Positions 10,799 to 22,969 are shown, numbered from the stretch's first letter. The stretch is DNA of 64,000 nucleotides from Polytrichum commune (GCA_950295325.1 OX485807.1:36424440-36488439); one strand, 5' to 3'. Notes: generated by a model from the letters alone, not told the origin. Program-made: numbers and translations.

Positions 10799-13700
10799 TC
10801 AAGCTCGGTACTCCTTACATCTACTTCCCGATGTACGGGTAGGAAAGAGCTCACCATTCAACGTTTCCAATTGAATTGAATTATTAGGAAAGACCTCATA
10901 GACAAGGTAAGGTCCTAACCATACCGCATTGAATTTCGCCGGAAATTCAAGCTTTCGTGCGTCTTGAATCATGACCATCATTCCCGGTGTTAGGGCCCTT
11001 CTCTTATGTCGTTTGTCGAAAGTAATCTTTCTCCTTCTTTGGATTGCCTCAATATGTTGAGCCGCCATTCTCCTCCCTTCGTCAAGTGCTTCCAAATCGG
11101 TTAGTCGATTTCGTAAGGATTGACTTTCGGTAAGTCTCGTACTCACGGCCACCCTAAGTGACTCGACTTCATATTCGATTGGTAGTGTCGCTTCAAGACC
11201 ATAGACTAAGGAAAATGGTGTAGCACGCGTAGTTACCTTATAGGTTGTACGGTATGCCCAAAGTGCCGCCGTTAGTTTCGTATCCCAATCCCGCTTCGAG
11301 TCTATAACCGTCTTGCGTAGTATACTCACCAAAATTCCGTTAACCCTTTCCGTTTGTCCATTGGTTTGTGGGTGGTAGGGAGTAGTCTTCCGGTGATCAA
11401 TTTTAAATTTCTCTGTCATCTCTCGAATCAAGTCATTCAAAAAGTGAGTACCCCTATCGCTTACTAGGATCTTCGGCACCCCGAACCGCGAAATTATGTT
11501 TTCGTACATAAATGTTGCCGCGTGTTCCGCCGTGTCGGTCTTCACCGCTTTGGCTTCCGCCCACTTGGTGAGGTACTCGGTTGCCACCACAATATATTTC
11601 ATTCCTTTTGAAGATTGGGGATGGACCTCACCCACATAGTCGATGCCCCATTTTTCGAAAGGAATTAAGGGTAATGATACATGTAAAGGCATCTCCATTC
11701 TAAGGTCGTTTCGGGCATACCGTTGGCAAGCGTCGCATTTCCTTACATAGTCATGGGCGTCCTTAAATAGTGTAGGCCAAAAGTAGCCCGCTCTAAGTAT
11801 TTTTTGCCCGGTGAGTTGACCCGAGAAGTGACCGCCGCAAGCGCTATCGTGGCAAGCGATTAAAATCGCTTCAACCTCCGTTTTTGACACGCATCGTCGT
11901 AAAATACCATCGGACCCCCTTCTAAACAACCTATGGCCCACTACAACAAATTGCCTACTATTTACCCTCACCTTCCTTCTCTCTTCTTTTGTCCACTCTT
12001 TGGGCAACTTGTGGGTTGTTAGAAATTCCACTATGCCCGCATACCACTCCGGTGTAGAAGTGACCACAAAGAGGCTATCATCTACTAACATATCATTTAC
12101 CGGATTTTTTCCTATCTCCTCCGACAACCTAGACAAGTGGTCCGCTTGTAAATGCATACGACCCGGTTTATATTCCACCGTGTAGTCGAATTCTTCTAAT
12201 AACAAAACCCACCTAGCTAACCTACCACTTAACTCCGCCTTGTTAATTAGATACTTGATAGCCATGTGGTCAACAAAAAATACAACCGGGTTGCACATGA
12301 GGTAATGCCTAAACTTTTTAACGGAAAACACCATGGCTAGGCACTCCCTCTCCGTTGTAGAGTAGTTTCTTTCGGCGGGGGTCAATTGCTTACTCGCATA
12401 AGCTATAGGATGATCCTTCTCTTTTTCTCCCGTTGCTTGACAAAGCGCACTCCCTATTGCCACATTACTAGCATCACAATAGACGTGAAAAGGTTTACCC
12501 CAATTGGGTGGTATCAACACCGGATAGGTGCTCAACCTATCCCGCAATTCCTCAAAGGCTTTTTGACAAGCATCCGTCCACTCGAATTTGACATCCTTTT
12601 TTAGCAAATGGGTAATGGGCACCGCTATCTTTGAAAAATTAGGAATAAGTTCCCGGTACCATCCCACATGTCCTAACAACTTAGAGATCCCCTTGGAATT
12701 GGTTGGAGTTGCCAAGTCGCTTATGGCCGCAATCTTATCCGGATCGGGTTCTCTACCTTTCTCACTAACAACATAACCCAACAACACTCCCTTATTCACT
12801 CCCAAAAATGTCTTATCCGGGTTCAATGCTAACCTCATCTTCCTACACCTAACCAATGCCTCCCTAACACAATGTAGGTGATCATCCACATTACTTTGTG
12901 TGCTAAAATCGTCCACAAAGACGGTCATGGATTTGAACAACAAGTCGGTGAAGATATACATTACTAATCGTTGGAAAGTAGCCGGGGCATTACATAACCC
13001 AAATGGCATCACTACCCACACAAAAGTACCCCAAGGTGTAGTAAAAGCCGTTTTATGGATATCTTGGAGGGCTATGGAAATTTGATTATAACCCGCATAC
13101 CCATCCATAAAGGTATATCGCGAATGACCTCCAACCTCCTCAAGCAACAAGGTGATAAAAGGTAAGGGGAAGTGATCCTTTTGTGTGCACGAATTCAATT
13201 TCCTATAGTCGACACAAACCCTTAATTTCCCATTTTTTTTCTTTACTAAGACCATAGGAGAAACCCAATCCGTGATTTCCACCGGCTTGATAAACCCGGC
13301 CTTCAATAACCTTTCCAATTCCGCTTTCACCAACAATTGCAATTGAGGATTCATCCTCCTCTCCTTTTGTCTAATTGGCCTCGCCCCCGGAATTAAAGGA
13401 ATCCGGTGCTCTACCATTTCCCTAGGAATTCCCTTAAGCTCATCGTAGGACCATGCAAAAGTATCACTAAACTCATCCACCAAATTGCTATACTCCCTAA
13501 CCTCTTTCTCCCCCAATTTGGAGCCCATCTTCATTTGTCGGGTTTTTCCATTCTTTAATTTCACATCCACGTACCGCCAATCCGCTTCCGACACATGTGC
13601 TTGTTCCTCTTTGTTCCGATACCAATCGGAAGGCACATTGGGGTAATCTTTCACATCTTGACCTACAACTATCCCCGTAGACGTGGTCTTGAAATGTAAA

Positions 13701-16700
13701 GGCTCCTCCAATTTCGATGACTCAATAATCACATCCTCCTCTTGAGTCCCATCTACATGAATTAAACTAACCTCACCCTCTTCCACGTCATCTACCCAAG
13801 GTGTTAACCCACCGCTAATCCACTCTTCCTCGGTGAGCACCTCACATGGCTCCAACAATGAGCCCTCTCCTAAACTAACACTAGGAAATTCACTCCCTAA
13901 GCCTACTTGGTGAAATGTAACCATTACATCAACCTCGGACTCGGGGTACTCCCTTAGCCATTGGGCATAATCCCCATTATCCCCATAATTGTAAAAATTA
14001 GGACCTAGACTTCCCGAGCCCGAATCTATAACAACCCTTTGACCTTCGGGATGGACGACTCCCACCAATGCCTTGCCAATCTCATTCTCGTTTAAGTCAT
14101 CAATTTCCTTCTCCAATGGCAAATACATCTCCTTCTTCATCCATCCTTCTAATGAACCAATGGACACTATGACCCTATTACCCTCCGGACCATAAGTGAT
14201 GGATGGTTTAGGTCCACCCCAATTGACCATAGCATTCGCCATCCGCAACCAAGGCCTACCTAGCAAAATGGGGAAGGTGTCCTTGTTGGAGTGCATTTTA
14301 ATGACATGGAAGGTGACCAAGTACTCCTCACCTCCCGTAGTCATTCTACAATCCTTGATCATCCCCAAAGGCGTAGTCGAACTTTGATTTGCCATATTTA
14401 TGACCAAAGGTGAAGGCCCCGTGAGTCCAAGTCCCAATTTTTTCATAGTATCCTCCGGTAGTATATTTAGACTACTCCCTCCGTCGACTAGCACATTAGG
14501 AACCACCTTATCTACTATAACAACTTCTATTTCTATAGCTTTCACGTCTCTTCCACCTTGTGATTGGATCCTAGCGGCTATTTTAGCTTTCACCTTCCTC
14601 ATCCTCTTGTGTACCGGCATTCCCTCCTTTAATGTTTTCCTTGCCGTGGGTGAAATTTCCAATAGTTGGCCGAAAGTAATATCCGCCTTGAGTGTACTAA
14701 GGTCCGCCCACAAGTCGTACCCGGTAGATCTTTCCACCTTAGAATTACCCACTACGTCGAATTCGTCTACGGGAACCCCCGGTCCTTCCCATTCACCCAC
14801 ATCGCTATTATCCAAGTCATGTACCGCATTAGTCCTCTCCCTATCTTGTAAAATTATATTTTCCCTCTCCACATCCTTAGTAGCTCTTCTAGCTACCCTA
14901 TGCAACTCGGAGAGATTAATCTCTTCATCCGAAGAGTAATTTCCTTGCTCTCCTATTCCTACCTCCAACGAGGCATCCCCTCTCCTAGCCCTAGTAGTTA
15001 CCGCTAGTGCAGGTGCTTCTTCAACCACACCCTTACCCTTCACTAACTCATATGTAATAGCATTGGTGTGAGGAGGCCATTGACTTTGCTCCTCTCCAAT
15101 TCTCGTTGGGAGAGGAAGCATGTCATCACATGTGGCCTCCAACACTCCATCCATGAACCTAACATCTTGGGAGTTAGATGGTCCCGGATCCGTTGGAGGC
15201 GCTTGTCTCCCGTTACTACCATTAGGTGGAACTCCTTGTCTATTTTGTATTGGAATGTAACCGGTTGTAGTTTGCAAGCCCGCCGGTGGATGAAAAGTTT
15301 GCCTAGCATTACTATGGTCATAGTATAAGTTAGGTGGCCTAAGTTCATTGGCCGGTACTCCTTGTGGCCTAGCACCTCGCATATTATCCCTTGCTTGTTG
15401 TTGTGGATTAGCCACCGGGTAAGGGACATTAATTATTTTGTCCGGTTGGCGACACGTATCCGAGGGATGACTTCCTCCACAATTGCTACAATTAAACTCT
15501 TGACCTTCGGACCAACATTGTCCTTGAGCGTGCCACCTTCCACAAAAGGGATGAAATTCCTTCTTCTCTAAATTTTGGCCACCTTGCCCTCTAGGTTGTG
15601 GTCCTCTATTGCTTCCATTTCCATAGTGAGGTGGCGCTTGACCTCGTTGATTTTGTTGAGGTGGGTTACCGTTTCCTCTTTGGTCACGGTTTTGTCCACT
15701 TCTACAAAATTGACGCGTGTGGCCCGGTTGGCCACATTGGACACACCATAATCCGGAAGAATGCCTACCCGACTCAACCGGGGGTGGAGGCCCCGGTTGT
15801 TGACTCCGGATCATTAATGACATTTGATCCGTGAGGCTTTGCATTTGTTTTATCATAGCCTCTTGGAATCCTAGTTGGCTAGCACCTAGTCTTCTCTCAA
15901 CCTCCTCCAAGTGTGGATCCGTTCTAGGGGCCGGTAGTGCCAAAAGAGGTGCCGGTTCCCTAACCGCTAAAGGTCGGGGACCGGTGTCCACAATGGCATA
16001 TGGAATTTGGTTCTCATACTTAGCGGGTTCTACCGCTACCACCCTAGGGCGTATGGGGATGAATTGTGGGATCAATTCATCCTCCCTTCTCCATAGCCTT
16101 TCGTGATCTTTATCCAAGTTTTCAATATCTCTAGCCGCACGCTTGGCATCCGCCAAGGTCAAGGGATTCCTTTCTAGAACACCCCTAATAGTTCCGGACT
16201 TAAAAAACCCTTGAATGAAAAATTGCTTTAGCGTGTCGTCGTTGAGCATGGTACCCACAAATCTAGTGCACACTAAATCAAACCTCCTAATGTAAGCCGA
16301 AATTTCTTCCTCCCTTCCTTGCTTCAATGACGACAATGCCCTTAATGCGGTACTTTGACCCACTTCCGGCCTAAATTCGTTAAGAAACTCCCCTTGTAAT
16401 TGTTCCCATCCCCTAAAATGTCCCTCGGCATGATCCCGATACCATTCATAGGCTTCCCCCTCTAGAGTGGTAGGAAACCACACTAACCAATAACCCGGGT
16501 CGGTTATGAGGAAGCTAGCCAACCGTTCGATATACCGTTCCATGTGCCGAGAGGGGTCCTCATCCTTGGTCCCATAAAATTTAGGGAGATGAGATGGCAT
16601 ATCCATCGCCGCTAAATTTTGTGGAACCACAATTGGTAGGCCTCTTGGCCTAACCAATGGGTCTATTGGAGGTATAGGAGGTATGGGCGGAATTGGGGGT

Positions 16701-17038
16701 ATGGGTGGTGGATCCATCCCCCGTTCCTCGGCCATGGTGACCGGTGAACTATTCAACAATCCCCTATCAACTTCTACCGGGAATTCTTCTCTAAGTGTGT
16801 AATTTTCCGAAGAAGTTTCACCACTCAATTTGGAGGGAGTGATCTCCTCTTCAAGTTGAGCTCCAAGTTCTAAGGTGTCTAGAATTGACCTAGTCCTAGG
16901 TTCGACGTTCAAACAACTCTCTATTCTAACATTATCTTGTTCTAATCTATCACTGATTTTAGAGGACCGCCTCTTTCGAGTAGATTTCTCTAGTCCTACT
17001 ATCAAACTTGGTTTTTGTGAGCGAGTCCTACCTTGCAT
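10799..17038 (-). CDS. Ty3/gypsy gag-pol polyprotein, 2,079 aa
   Basis: One uninterrupted frame. In order: a charged N-terminus with a (PPI)n run at about residues 111-126; the retrotransposon Gag core from about 145 (SHLPKFYGTKDEDPSRHMER); a zinc knuckle CVQCGQPGHTRQFC at about 430; a second Cys/His cluster at about 490-530; the protease site as VLVDGGSSLNIL near 850; reverse transcriptase with the active-site variant FVDD near 1372; RNase H starting HVYCDASN; integrase HHCC zinc finger (HDSACGGHF...CDACQRYA); and the D, D, E core (WGIDYVG, VSDRGTHF, QTERVNG). It ends with a GPYLVYEVF segment and no chromodomain. It makes the capsid and enzymes for reverse transcription and integration. The lack of a chromodomain argues against chromoviruses; Athila/Tat-like membership is possible but untested. 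A leader of about 900 bp separates the start codon from the 5' LTR. Confidence 0.95.
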   Translation of the reverse strand: MQGRTRSQKPSLIVGLEKSTRKRRSSKISDRLEQDNVRIESCLNVEPRTRSILDTLELGAQLEEEITPSKLSGETSSENYTLREEFPVEVDRGLLNSSPVTMAEERGMDPPPIPPIPPIPPIPPIDPLVRPRGLPIVVPQNLAAMDMPSHLPKFYGTKDEDPSRHMERYIERLASFLITDPGYWLVWFPTTLEGEAYEWYRDHAEGHFRGWEQLQGEFLNEFRPEVGQSTALRALSSLKQGREEEISAYIRRFDLVCTRFVGTMLNDDTLKQFFIQGFFKSGTIRGVLERNPLTLADAKRAARDIENLDKDHERLWRREDELIPQFIPIRPRVVAVEPAKYENQIPYAIVDTGPRPLAVREPAPLLALPAPRTDPHLEEVERRLGASQLGFQEAMIKQMQSLTDQMSLMIRSQQPGPPPPVESGRHSSGLWCVQCGQPGHTRQFCRSGQNRDQRGNGNPPQQNQRGQAPPHYGNGSNRGPQPRGQGGQNLEKKEFHPFCGRWHAQGQCWSEGQEFNCSNCGGSHPSDTCRQPDKIINVPYPVANPQQQARDNMRGARPQGVPANELRPPNLYYDHSNARQTFHPPAGLQTTTGYIPIQNRQGVPPNGSNGRQAPPTDPGPSNSQDVRFMDGVLEATCDDMLPLPTRIGEEQSQWPPHTNAITYELVKGKGVVEEAPALAVTTRARRGDASLEVGIGEQGNYSSDEEINLSELHRVARRATKDVERENIILQDRERTNAVHDLDNSDVGEWEGPGVPVDEFDVVGNSKVERSTGYDLWADLSTLKADITFGQLLEISPTARKTLKEGMPVHKRMRKVKAKIAARIQSQGGRDVKAIEIEVVIVDKVVPNVLVDGGSSLNILPEDTMKKLGLGLTGPSPLVINMANQSSTTPLGMIKDCRMTTGGEEYLVTFHVIKMHSNKDTFPILLGRPWLRMANAMVNWGGPKPSITYGPEGNRVIVSIGSLEGWMKKEMYLPLEKEIDDLNENEIGKALVGVVHPEGQRVVIDSGSGSLGPNFYNYGDNGDYAQWLREYPESEVDVMVTFHQVGLGSEFPSVSLGEGSLLEPCEVLTEEEWISGGLTPWVDDVEEGEVSLIHVDGTQEEDVIIESSKLEEPLHFKTTSTGIVVGQDVKDYPNVPSDWYRNKEEQAHVSEADWRYVDVKLKNGKTRQMKMGSKLGEKEVREYSNLVDEFSDTFAWSYDELKGIPREMVEHRIPLIPGARPIRQKERRMNPQLQLLVKAELERLLKAGFIKPVEITDWVSPMVLVKKKNGKLRVCVDYRKLNSCTQKDHFPLPFITLLLEEVGGHSRYTFMDGYAGYNQISIALQDIHKTAFTTPWGTFVWVVMPFGLCNAPATFQRLVMYIFTDLLFKSMTVFVDDFSTQSNVDDHLHCVREALVRCRKMRLALNPDKTFLGVNKGVLLGYVVSEKGREPDPDKIAAISDLATPTNSKGISKLLGHVGWYRELIPNFSKIAVPITHLLKKDVKFEWTDACQKAFEELRDRLSTYPVLIPPNWGKPFHVYCDASNVAIGSALCQATGEKEKDHPIAYASKQLTPAERNYSTTERECLAMVFSVKKFRHYLMCNPVVFFVDHMAIKYLINKAELSGRLARWVLLLEEFDYTVEYKPGRMHLQADHLSRLSEEIGKNPVNDMLVDDSLFVVTSTPEWYAGIVEFLTTHKLPKEWTKEERRKVRVNSRQFVVVGHRLFRRGSDGILRRCVSKTEVEAILIACHDSACGGHFSGQLTGQKILRAGYFWPTLFKDAHDYVRKCDACQRYARNDLRMEMPLHVSLPLIPFEKWGIDYVGEVHPQSSKGMKYIVVATEYLTKWAEAKAVKTDTAEHAATFMYENIISRFGVPKILVSDRGTHFLNDLIREMTEKFKIDHRKTTPYHPQTNGQTERVNGILVSILRKTVIDSKRDWDTKLTAALWAYRTTYKVTTRATPFSLVYGLEATLPIEYEVESLRVAVSTRLTESQSLRNRLTDLEALDEGRRMAAQHIEAIQRRRKITFDKRHKRRALTPGMMVMIQDARKLEFPAKFNAVWLGPYLVYEVFPNNSIQLETLNGELFPTRTSGSRCKEYRA

Positions 17039-17925
17039 TCCATAAGAATCGATCGACCCTCACTTGACCACACATAATCCTAGCAATTCCCCTCTTAATA
17101 TTTTCACTTGTCTTGGTGTGGTTATAATTTTTTTAGGAGGTGAGGAAAAGAACCTGCAAGCCCACTTAGGTGAAAGAATCCCAATAGGGGATAGGCATGT
17201 TCATGTTAATTTTTTGGTTAAGTCGGAGCATCACCTCCGCACCTTCCCGCAAATTAATTCTCACCACAATACCGATTGTGAGGGGGTGACCTTCCGAGTA
17301 GATTATGTTAAAAGTCGAGGCTTCACCCTTCAACTTCTCACACCATCCACAATTCGGGAATTACCCTCTACAACGGATAACAACAATCACGAGTACAAAA
17401 GGCATTCCTTAATTAGTTAATGAGTTCACTTTGAAGAAATAAACATACCTTGAGCAATCGCATCCCCCTGTGAGTTAGCACTCCCCTCAATCGTGACTCA
17501 ATGTAACAACACCATAAACTTTGTGAAATATTAATTTAATCTAGAGCATGAAATGACAACTCCCAAAACTTTGAGACTCACCCCGAGGTGAGTGTCAAAG
17601 TTCAATGTCCTAAGGTGAATTTACCCTCTAATGCTTTAATGAGCTACTCGGTTATAGGTTCCTTTTAAGTTCTTAGCAAATCCCCAAAAAGGTTGAGGAC
17701 GTACCTTCGCCGCGCTCCTTCCTCAAAAATGAATTTGCGTAATTGACAATGCAATTCATTCCAAGGAATAGTTGAAATACAATGAATTCAAATGTAACCC
17801 AAAGAAAGAATACTTACCGAGTTTCGGGTGCTCCTTCCCTTCTCTCAAGTTTGTGTCTCCAATTTTTCCTAGTTGCCTCCAAGTCTCCTAGTCGCCTCCA
17901 AGTCTTGTAACTACCTTCCACTTCG

Positions 17926-17943
17926 CTCCCGGCGGACGCACCA
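17926..17943 (-). promoter_or_regulatory. Candidate primer-binding site next to the 5' LTR
   Basis: On the minus strand the LTR end CACA is followed by TAAT and then TGGTGCGTCCGCCGGGAG. A TGG a few bases after the LTR is the usual start of a tRNA-complementary primer site. I cannot assign the tRNA without a search. A comparable TGG site lies at the other internal junction on the opposite strand (see findings). Confidence 0.5.
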
Positions 17944-17947
17944 ATTA

Positions 17948-20048
17948 TGTGAGGCCAAACCCCCCACCCTTAAGCGTCCGTAGTCCGAGTAGTGGGTTTG
18001 GGCTCACATTCCTCCGCGGTATTGGATTTGGACTTGGATGAGTCCATAGTGCAAGGTTCACCCTTCAAGTGGTCTTGGATTTAACTGGAATTTCACTTTT
18101 AACAACTCAATGTACAATTTCAATACGTATGTGGAGAATGCACAAGTTAACTATGTTATTTTAACCTCCTTATGCTCGGGTGCTATTTTGTCTTTGTTTG
18201 CTTCTAACGTCCATCCAGCCGCTTTAGCTACACAAGCCCTTAAGGATATCCCTCTCCTAAATGGAGTCCGTGCCGTTGACTCTATACTACCACTTGAACT
18301 ATCACTTGTGTATTCCGTATCGCTACTATAAGAGGTCTCACTTGGTGTCTCCATACCGTACATAAGCCTTTAAGTATTAAGAAATACTTATGTGACTTAT
18401 GTCAATCTCTCCCTCGCACCTTTGGTCTTTGCTTCCTTTGTCTTGCCATCGCGAGAGTGCTCCACATTCTCCATTAATTTGTGCATGTGGTTTATTTTTA
18501 AAGAGAGGATGCAAGTGTTAAAAAAAACACTATTCTCTATAGTCAATCTCAAATACATTTACTTGTGAAAGCCACCATAACACTAACTAGCATAATGTAA
18601 CTAACTACTTGTCTATGAGCTAATTAGGTAGGCTATCTACTAAGCTCCTTCATGAACCCATCTCTTTACTTTCTAATTACATAAACCTAGCTCCTTCATA
18701 AACCCAGCTCCTTCATGAACCCAGCTCCTTAGCTTCTAACTAAACAAACTCAGGTCCTTCATAAACCCAGCTCTTTACTTTCTAACTAAACAAACCCAGC
18801 TCCTTCATAAACCCAGCTCCTTCATGAACCCACAACTTTGTAGTTGTAATCCCCAACTACCTCACTAATTATTCAAGCCCTTAACTAATCTTCCTACCTA
18901 ATTTCCCTAATTCTACTAACAACCCCTTTCTAATCACACAATTCTTCTCTAATCCTAAAATCCTAAAATCCTAGAGAGGAGAGGGGGAGAGAGAATTTCC
19001 TAACTTCACTAAGACTAACTAATCCACACAAGTATATTTTTGCACTCATCACAACATCAAGTGCTCAACTCTTAAACATGGAACTTGTAACCACGTGTAT
19101 TCAAAACATGAACTTTAAGTACCACAAATTGGAATCATGAATTAACTTTAAAATCCTTCACGTCAACACTAATTCTACCAAGAGGTCAAGCCCTCTTCAA
19201 GGCTAACAAGCCTTGGCTCTCAAACTAAAAACTAAGCACACACATGTGCTCCAATATGGCTTCCCACACCCACACTTATAACTCGTGGGGTGCCTTGGAG
19301 CACAAAGGAAAGAGAGGATGAGTGAGGGAAGAATGAGGGATTATATAGTAAGCTTGAGGGGGTGAGCACCCTCAAGGCTCACGATAAGCCCTTGAGATTT
19401 CCTCCTACTTAGTAGGCGCCAATCCTATCTTCTAAGCCTTCCTCCCTCAAATGATCAACAAGGATCCTAATTCGAACATTTAACTAGCCTTGGCTTTCTA
19501 CCTACCACACTTTACCAAACTTGGGATGCTTCAACCCAAACTTAGCCTCCTTCGCTTTCCGCCGCCATAACTTTCTCCCCTTACTTTCCCAAATCGTCGC
19601 TCACCACTTAATTCAAACCACGATGCTTAACTCGTGATTTGATTGGTGCTTTGAGAATTTGCTTATCCTCCACCTTGCATTCTTCCTTGGGCCTTCCCCA
19701 TTAAGTGGCCATGATGAGGTGGTCCACTTGTGCGCTCCATGTGATCCTCCATTCATCCCAATTCGAATGCACTTGCCTCTTGAGTCACTTTGGTTGTCTC
19801 CATCCATTTGTACTAGCCTACTCACTAACTACTCAATCCAAGTTCTCCTTACCTACCCTCATTCACTCAAATCCTTCCGAAGGTAAAAACACAATAACAA
19901 CTCACATCCTAGCCTCTTACAACATGGTACTTCTAAGACTAACATTTCACTCTTTTTATATTTTTGTGAAGTAACATGCTACTTCAAAGTGCATCAACTA
20001 ACGTTTCAAGGGTCTAAGACTAAATGTGGGCACCCTTTTGGGCTCACA
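17948..20048 (-). repeat. 5' LTR (sense of gag-pol) of the young gypsy element
   Basis: Same 2,101-bp sequence as 8637-10737, including the AGCTCCTTCATGAACCCA-type repeats at 18649-18834. Its right edge is followed by CACCC and, 6 bp later, by the TGTGAG end of an older relative. Confidence 0.95.
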
Positions 20049-21839
20049 CACCCCCCGGGTGTGAGCAAGAAATCACCAACCACCCTTAATTGCGTCCTAG
20101 TCTAAGTAAAGGATTCCTCTTCATACGCCCGAATTCACCATTCATGTGTGCAACTTCACTTCAATTGACAGTGAAAGAAATGGTGTGTATAACACCCTTT
20201 TATTAAACAACATGAGCATTCACAAATGCTTGCTCGCCATACAATGCCACTCAATAAAATAAAATAAACCATTAAATCCTTCCCACATCCTAGCCTAAAT
20301 ACCCCACTCCTCCTCAATCAGAGAATCCGGGTTACTACCTGCCTAGCACCTCCTACAACTCACAAGCTCGACCTCAATTCCGCTTCCCTAGCACTTCCAT
20401 CCTGTAGTACTTTTGGGCCACCCCCTTTCGAGGGAGCCTAAAAGTATCACACAAGCCCTTCGGTGAAGGTGGCCTGCATTTGCAGGCGCCCAAGCCGAAC
20501 CCGGATGATAGGTGTATAACGTGAGTAGTTAGATTTTTAAGGGAGATTAAATATGCGTCGTAGTACCTCCGGAGGTTAGGCCTTAGTTTTTTACTAGTGT
20601 GGCTTTAAACTCCACTAACCAATTTCATATCTAGTTCTAACCTTAACCTACAACCTATTCTACGCGCAGACGCACCAGCCTTGAAACCAAGGCAATCCTA
20701 ATTTGTGAATTGGGATGGTTCTGATACACCCAACCGGGTGTGACTCATACCACCCTAACTCAACGAACGGAATAACGACAATTTGATGGACCATTCAATT
20801 CTTCCTATTTCTTTATTTAGTTCTATTTAGTTTTCTAAGCGGGGGAACTTGGCCTAAGTCCCACCCTTCACACAAATTCCTTCTTAATTACTTACTTTTG
20901 TTTGCACGTCCTAACTTACTACATTAACATATTAGGCATCACCCCTTACCTCGGGTCTCTTGCCAACAAGGGTTTACGATTTATTTTGTATGTTTTGATT
21001 GTTAAATGTGTTTACACTGGATAGACCACGAAATGCAACTCAATGGGACCAGGGTGACGGGCGACCTGTAGGTTCAACCTGTTGCGCAATCTTCATAAAT
21101 TGGGGCCATTACTCCCAATCTATGGGGCCAACAACATAATAGTGGATTCGCGGGTCATTAACCCCACCTTTCCACCAACAACATTCAGAGTGGTCGTGTC
21201 GGTGATTAATCCGACTTACCACACACGAAACTTGCTAATAAATGAAGCTACTACCACAAAACATACCAAGGGCCCCGAAAACAATGGAATTGGGTACTCC
21301 CTTGGCGGTCAAGTGGTCAAGCCACTTGACCTTACGAGATAGGTGAGTGGGTTTAGAGATGCGTACCTTAGCCGTGCTCCCTCCAATCCTAAATGGAAGG
21401 CTTAAGGTTAGTTAATTTACCTCAATTTTCCTCGGTTGATTTGGGCTTGATGTAGGCCGAGCCGCTACCTCCTTCCTTGCTCCACTTTCCGAGCGTCGAC
21501 CTTGCCTCCTTCTTTGTAACTAGTTTGGTAGTAAGCATACCTTAGTTAACAATTAAAATATAAAGTGTTATTTTGCCCTATAATTTAATCCTAAGCATAA
21601 TATTTATACTTAGTGCACCAAATTATCTTTCCAATGATCTAAAAATCACTCTAATCGGATAAGAAATGCAAAAGTTATGAGGGTTGGAAGTGTGAGGTCG
21701 ATTCAACCGACCCTTCCAACCCACCTATCTACCTTCTAACTTCAAAAATTCATAGCACATTCCTTACTACTTGGATCTAGGCTTTCCTTATACCATTGGA
21801 AAGCTATGAACAAGCTCTAACTAGAAAAATTATGACATC

Positions 21840-22260
21840 AGCAGGTTAAGCTAATAGAAATTCAGCGGACTCCTTGTAACACAGCAGTCAATCAAGAAGG
21901 CTTAAACTATGTATCTCGCCTTCAACAATTCATATCTAATTCAAATCTTAGTCAAATCAAACGTTCTATATGACCCTGGAGAGATATTAAAAAGATGTAT
22001 TTGATAAAAATATGTGATTAGAAAGGTAAGCCGAAGTGAACCCAGCAGGTCCTCTGTAATGCAGCAGTCAACCAAAAGTTCTCAAACTATGTGTCCCATC
22101 TTGCACAATTCATATCTAATTCAAATCATGCTCAAATCAAATGTTCTAAGCCATTTTGGAAAGCTACACAAAAGTTCTACTTGGGAAAAATATAATTTCT
22201 TGGAATTAAAATTCCTATTGGGCTCGCAGGTCTGATCCAGCAGCCGCTACCCACAAGACC
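21840..22260. repeat. Imperfect ~180-bp tandem repeat inside the old LTR
   Basis: Two long diverged units share CAGCAGTCAA..., CTCAAACTATGTGTCCC-like and ACAATTCATATCTAATTCAAAT blocks; GCAGCAGTCA recurs at 21881 and 22061. A third, weaker unit follows to about 22340. Confidence 0.7.
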
Positions 22261-22969
22261 ACCCAGTTTTTCTACTCCATCTTTGAAAATCCATAACTAA
22301 TTGTCATCTCAACCAAATCACAAATGGGAAACGGCTATGGATAGCTATATGAAATCTCTCTAAGAGAAAAATGATAAGTATCTTGTTCTAGCTTTTGAAC
22401 TAAGCCTTCAGGGCATTGGCAGATGAGGTCTATAATGCCTCTACTCAAAACTCTACCATCCAACCTACCTCTACAAAAGAAGGAATAATTTTGTTGGTGT
22501 GTTAATAAACACACAACCTAACTAGGAGAGAGAGAGTAGAGGAGGTTCTCAAGCCTTTCTTTTAGACCATTGAGAATACATGCTAAAGGATTTTTTCCTA
22601 ACTACATTGAAGCAGGGCTTCGCCCAAAAACTAGAGAAAAAGAGAGAGCTACAAGGTGGAAGGAGGGGTTTTTAAACCCTCTCACAAAAGGGTTGGACCC
22701 CTCCTCCACCGGATCCATTTTTCAAACTCTTTCCCGAAATTTTGGCTCGGGGGTTTTCCCGGTTGAGGTTGCCACCCTCTCGCCGAGGTGGCTCCGACAA
22801 AAACCTTTAGAAATCTTTCTAATTTTTCCGCCATCGAGTTGGCAAGGGGGCAAGTGGGCAAGTATCCCCCTTGCTCTCTTTCTTTTTTGTCTTCAAAATT
22901 CTTCACGCCGATTTTATCTTCTTACGTAAAACACCTCCAATAGTCTTGTGTGCCTCACACTAACTAATA

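Larger units (their letters stand above)
8637..20048 (-). mobile_element. Complete Ty3/gypsy LTR retrotransposon, apparently very recent
   Basis: Two direct LTRs (8637-10737 and 17948-20048, each 2,101 bp) enclose one long gag-pol frame on the minus strand. A 5-bp target duplication CACCC lies at 8632-8636 and 20049-20053. LTR ends are TGTGAG...CTCACA. Line-by-line comparison at an offset of 9,311 bp showed no difference between the LTRs, which in this class implies a recent insertion. Sense orientation follows the gag-pol frame, so the upstream LTR is the right one. The frame has no stop over 2,079 codons, so the copy may be autonomous. Confidence 0.95.

Noticed and set aside
14400-14939. 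179-codon plus-strand frame antisense to gypsy gag-pol
   Set aside because: It is a mirror of the conserved protease-region coding sequence on the other strand, with Ser/Leu-rich composition and no family signal.
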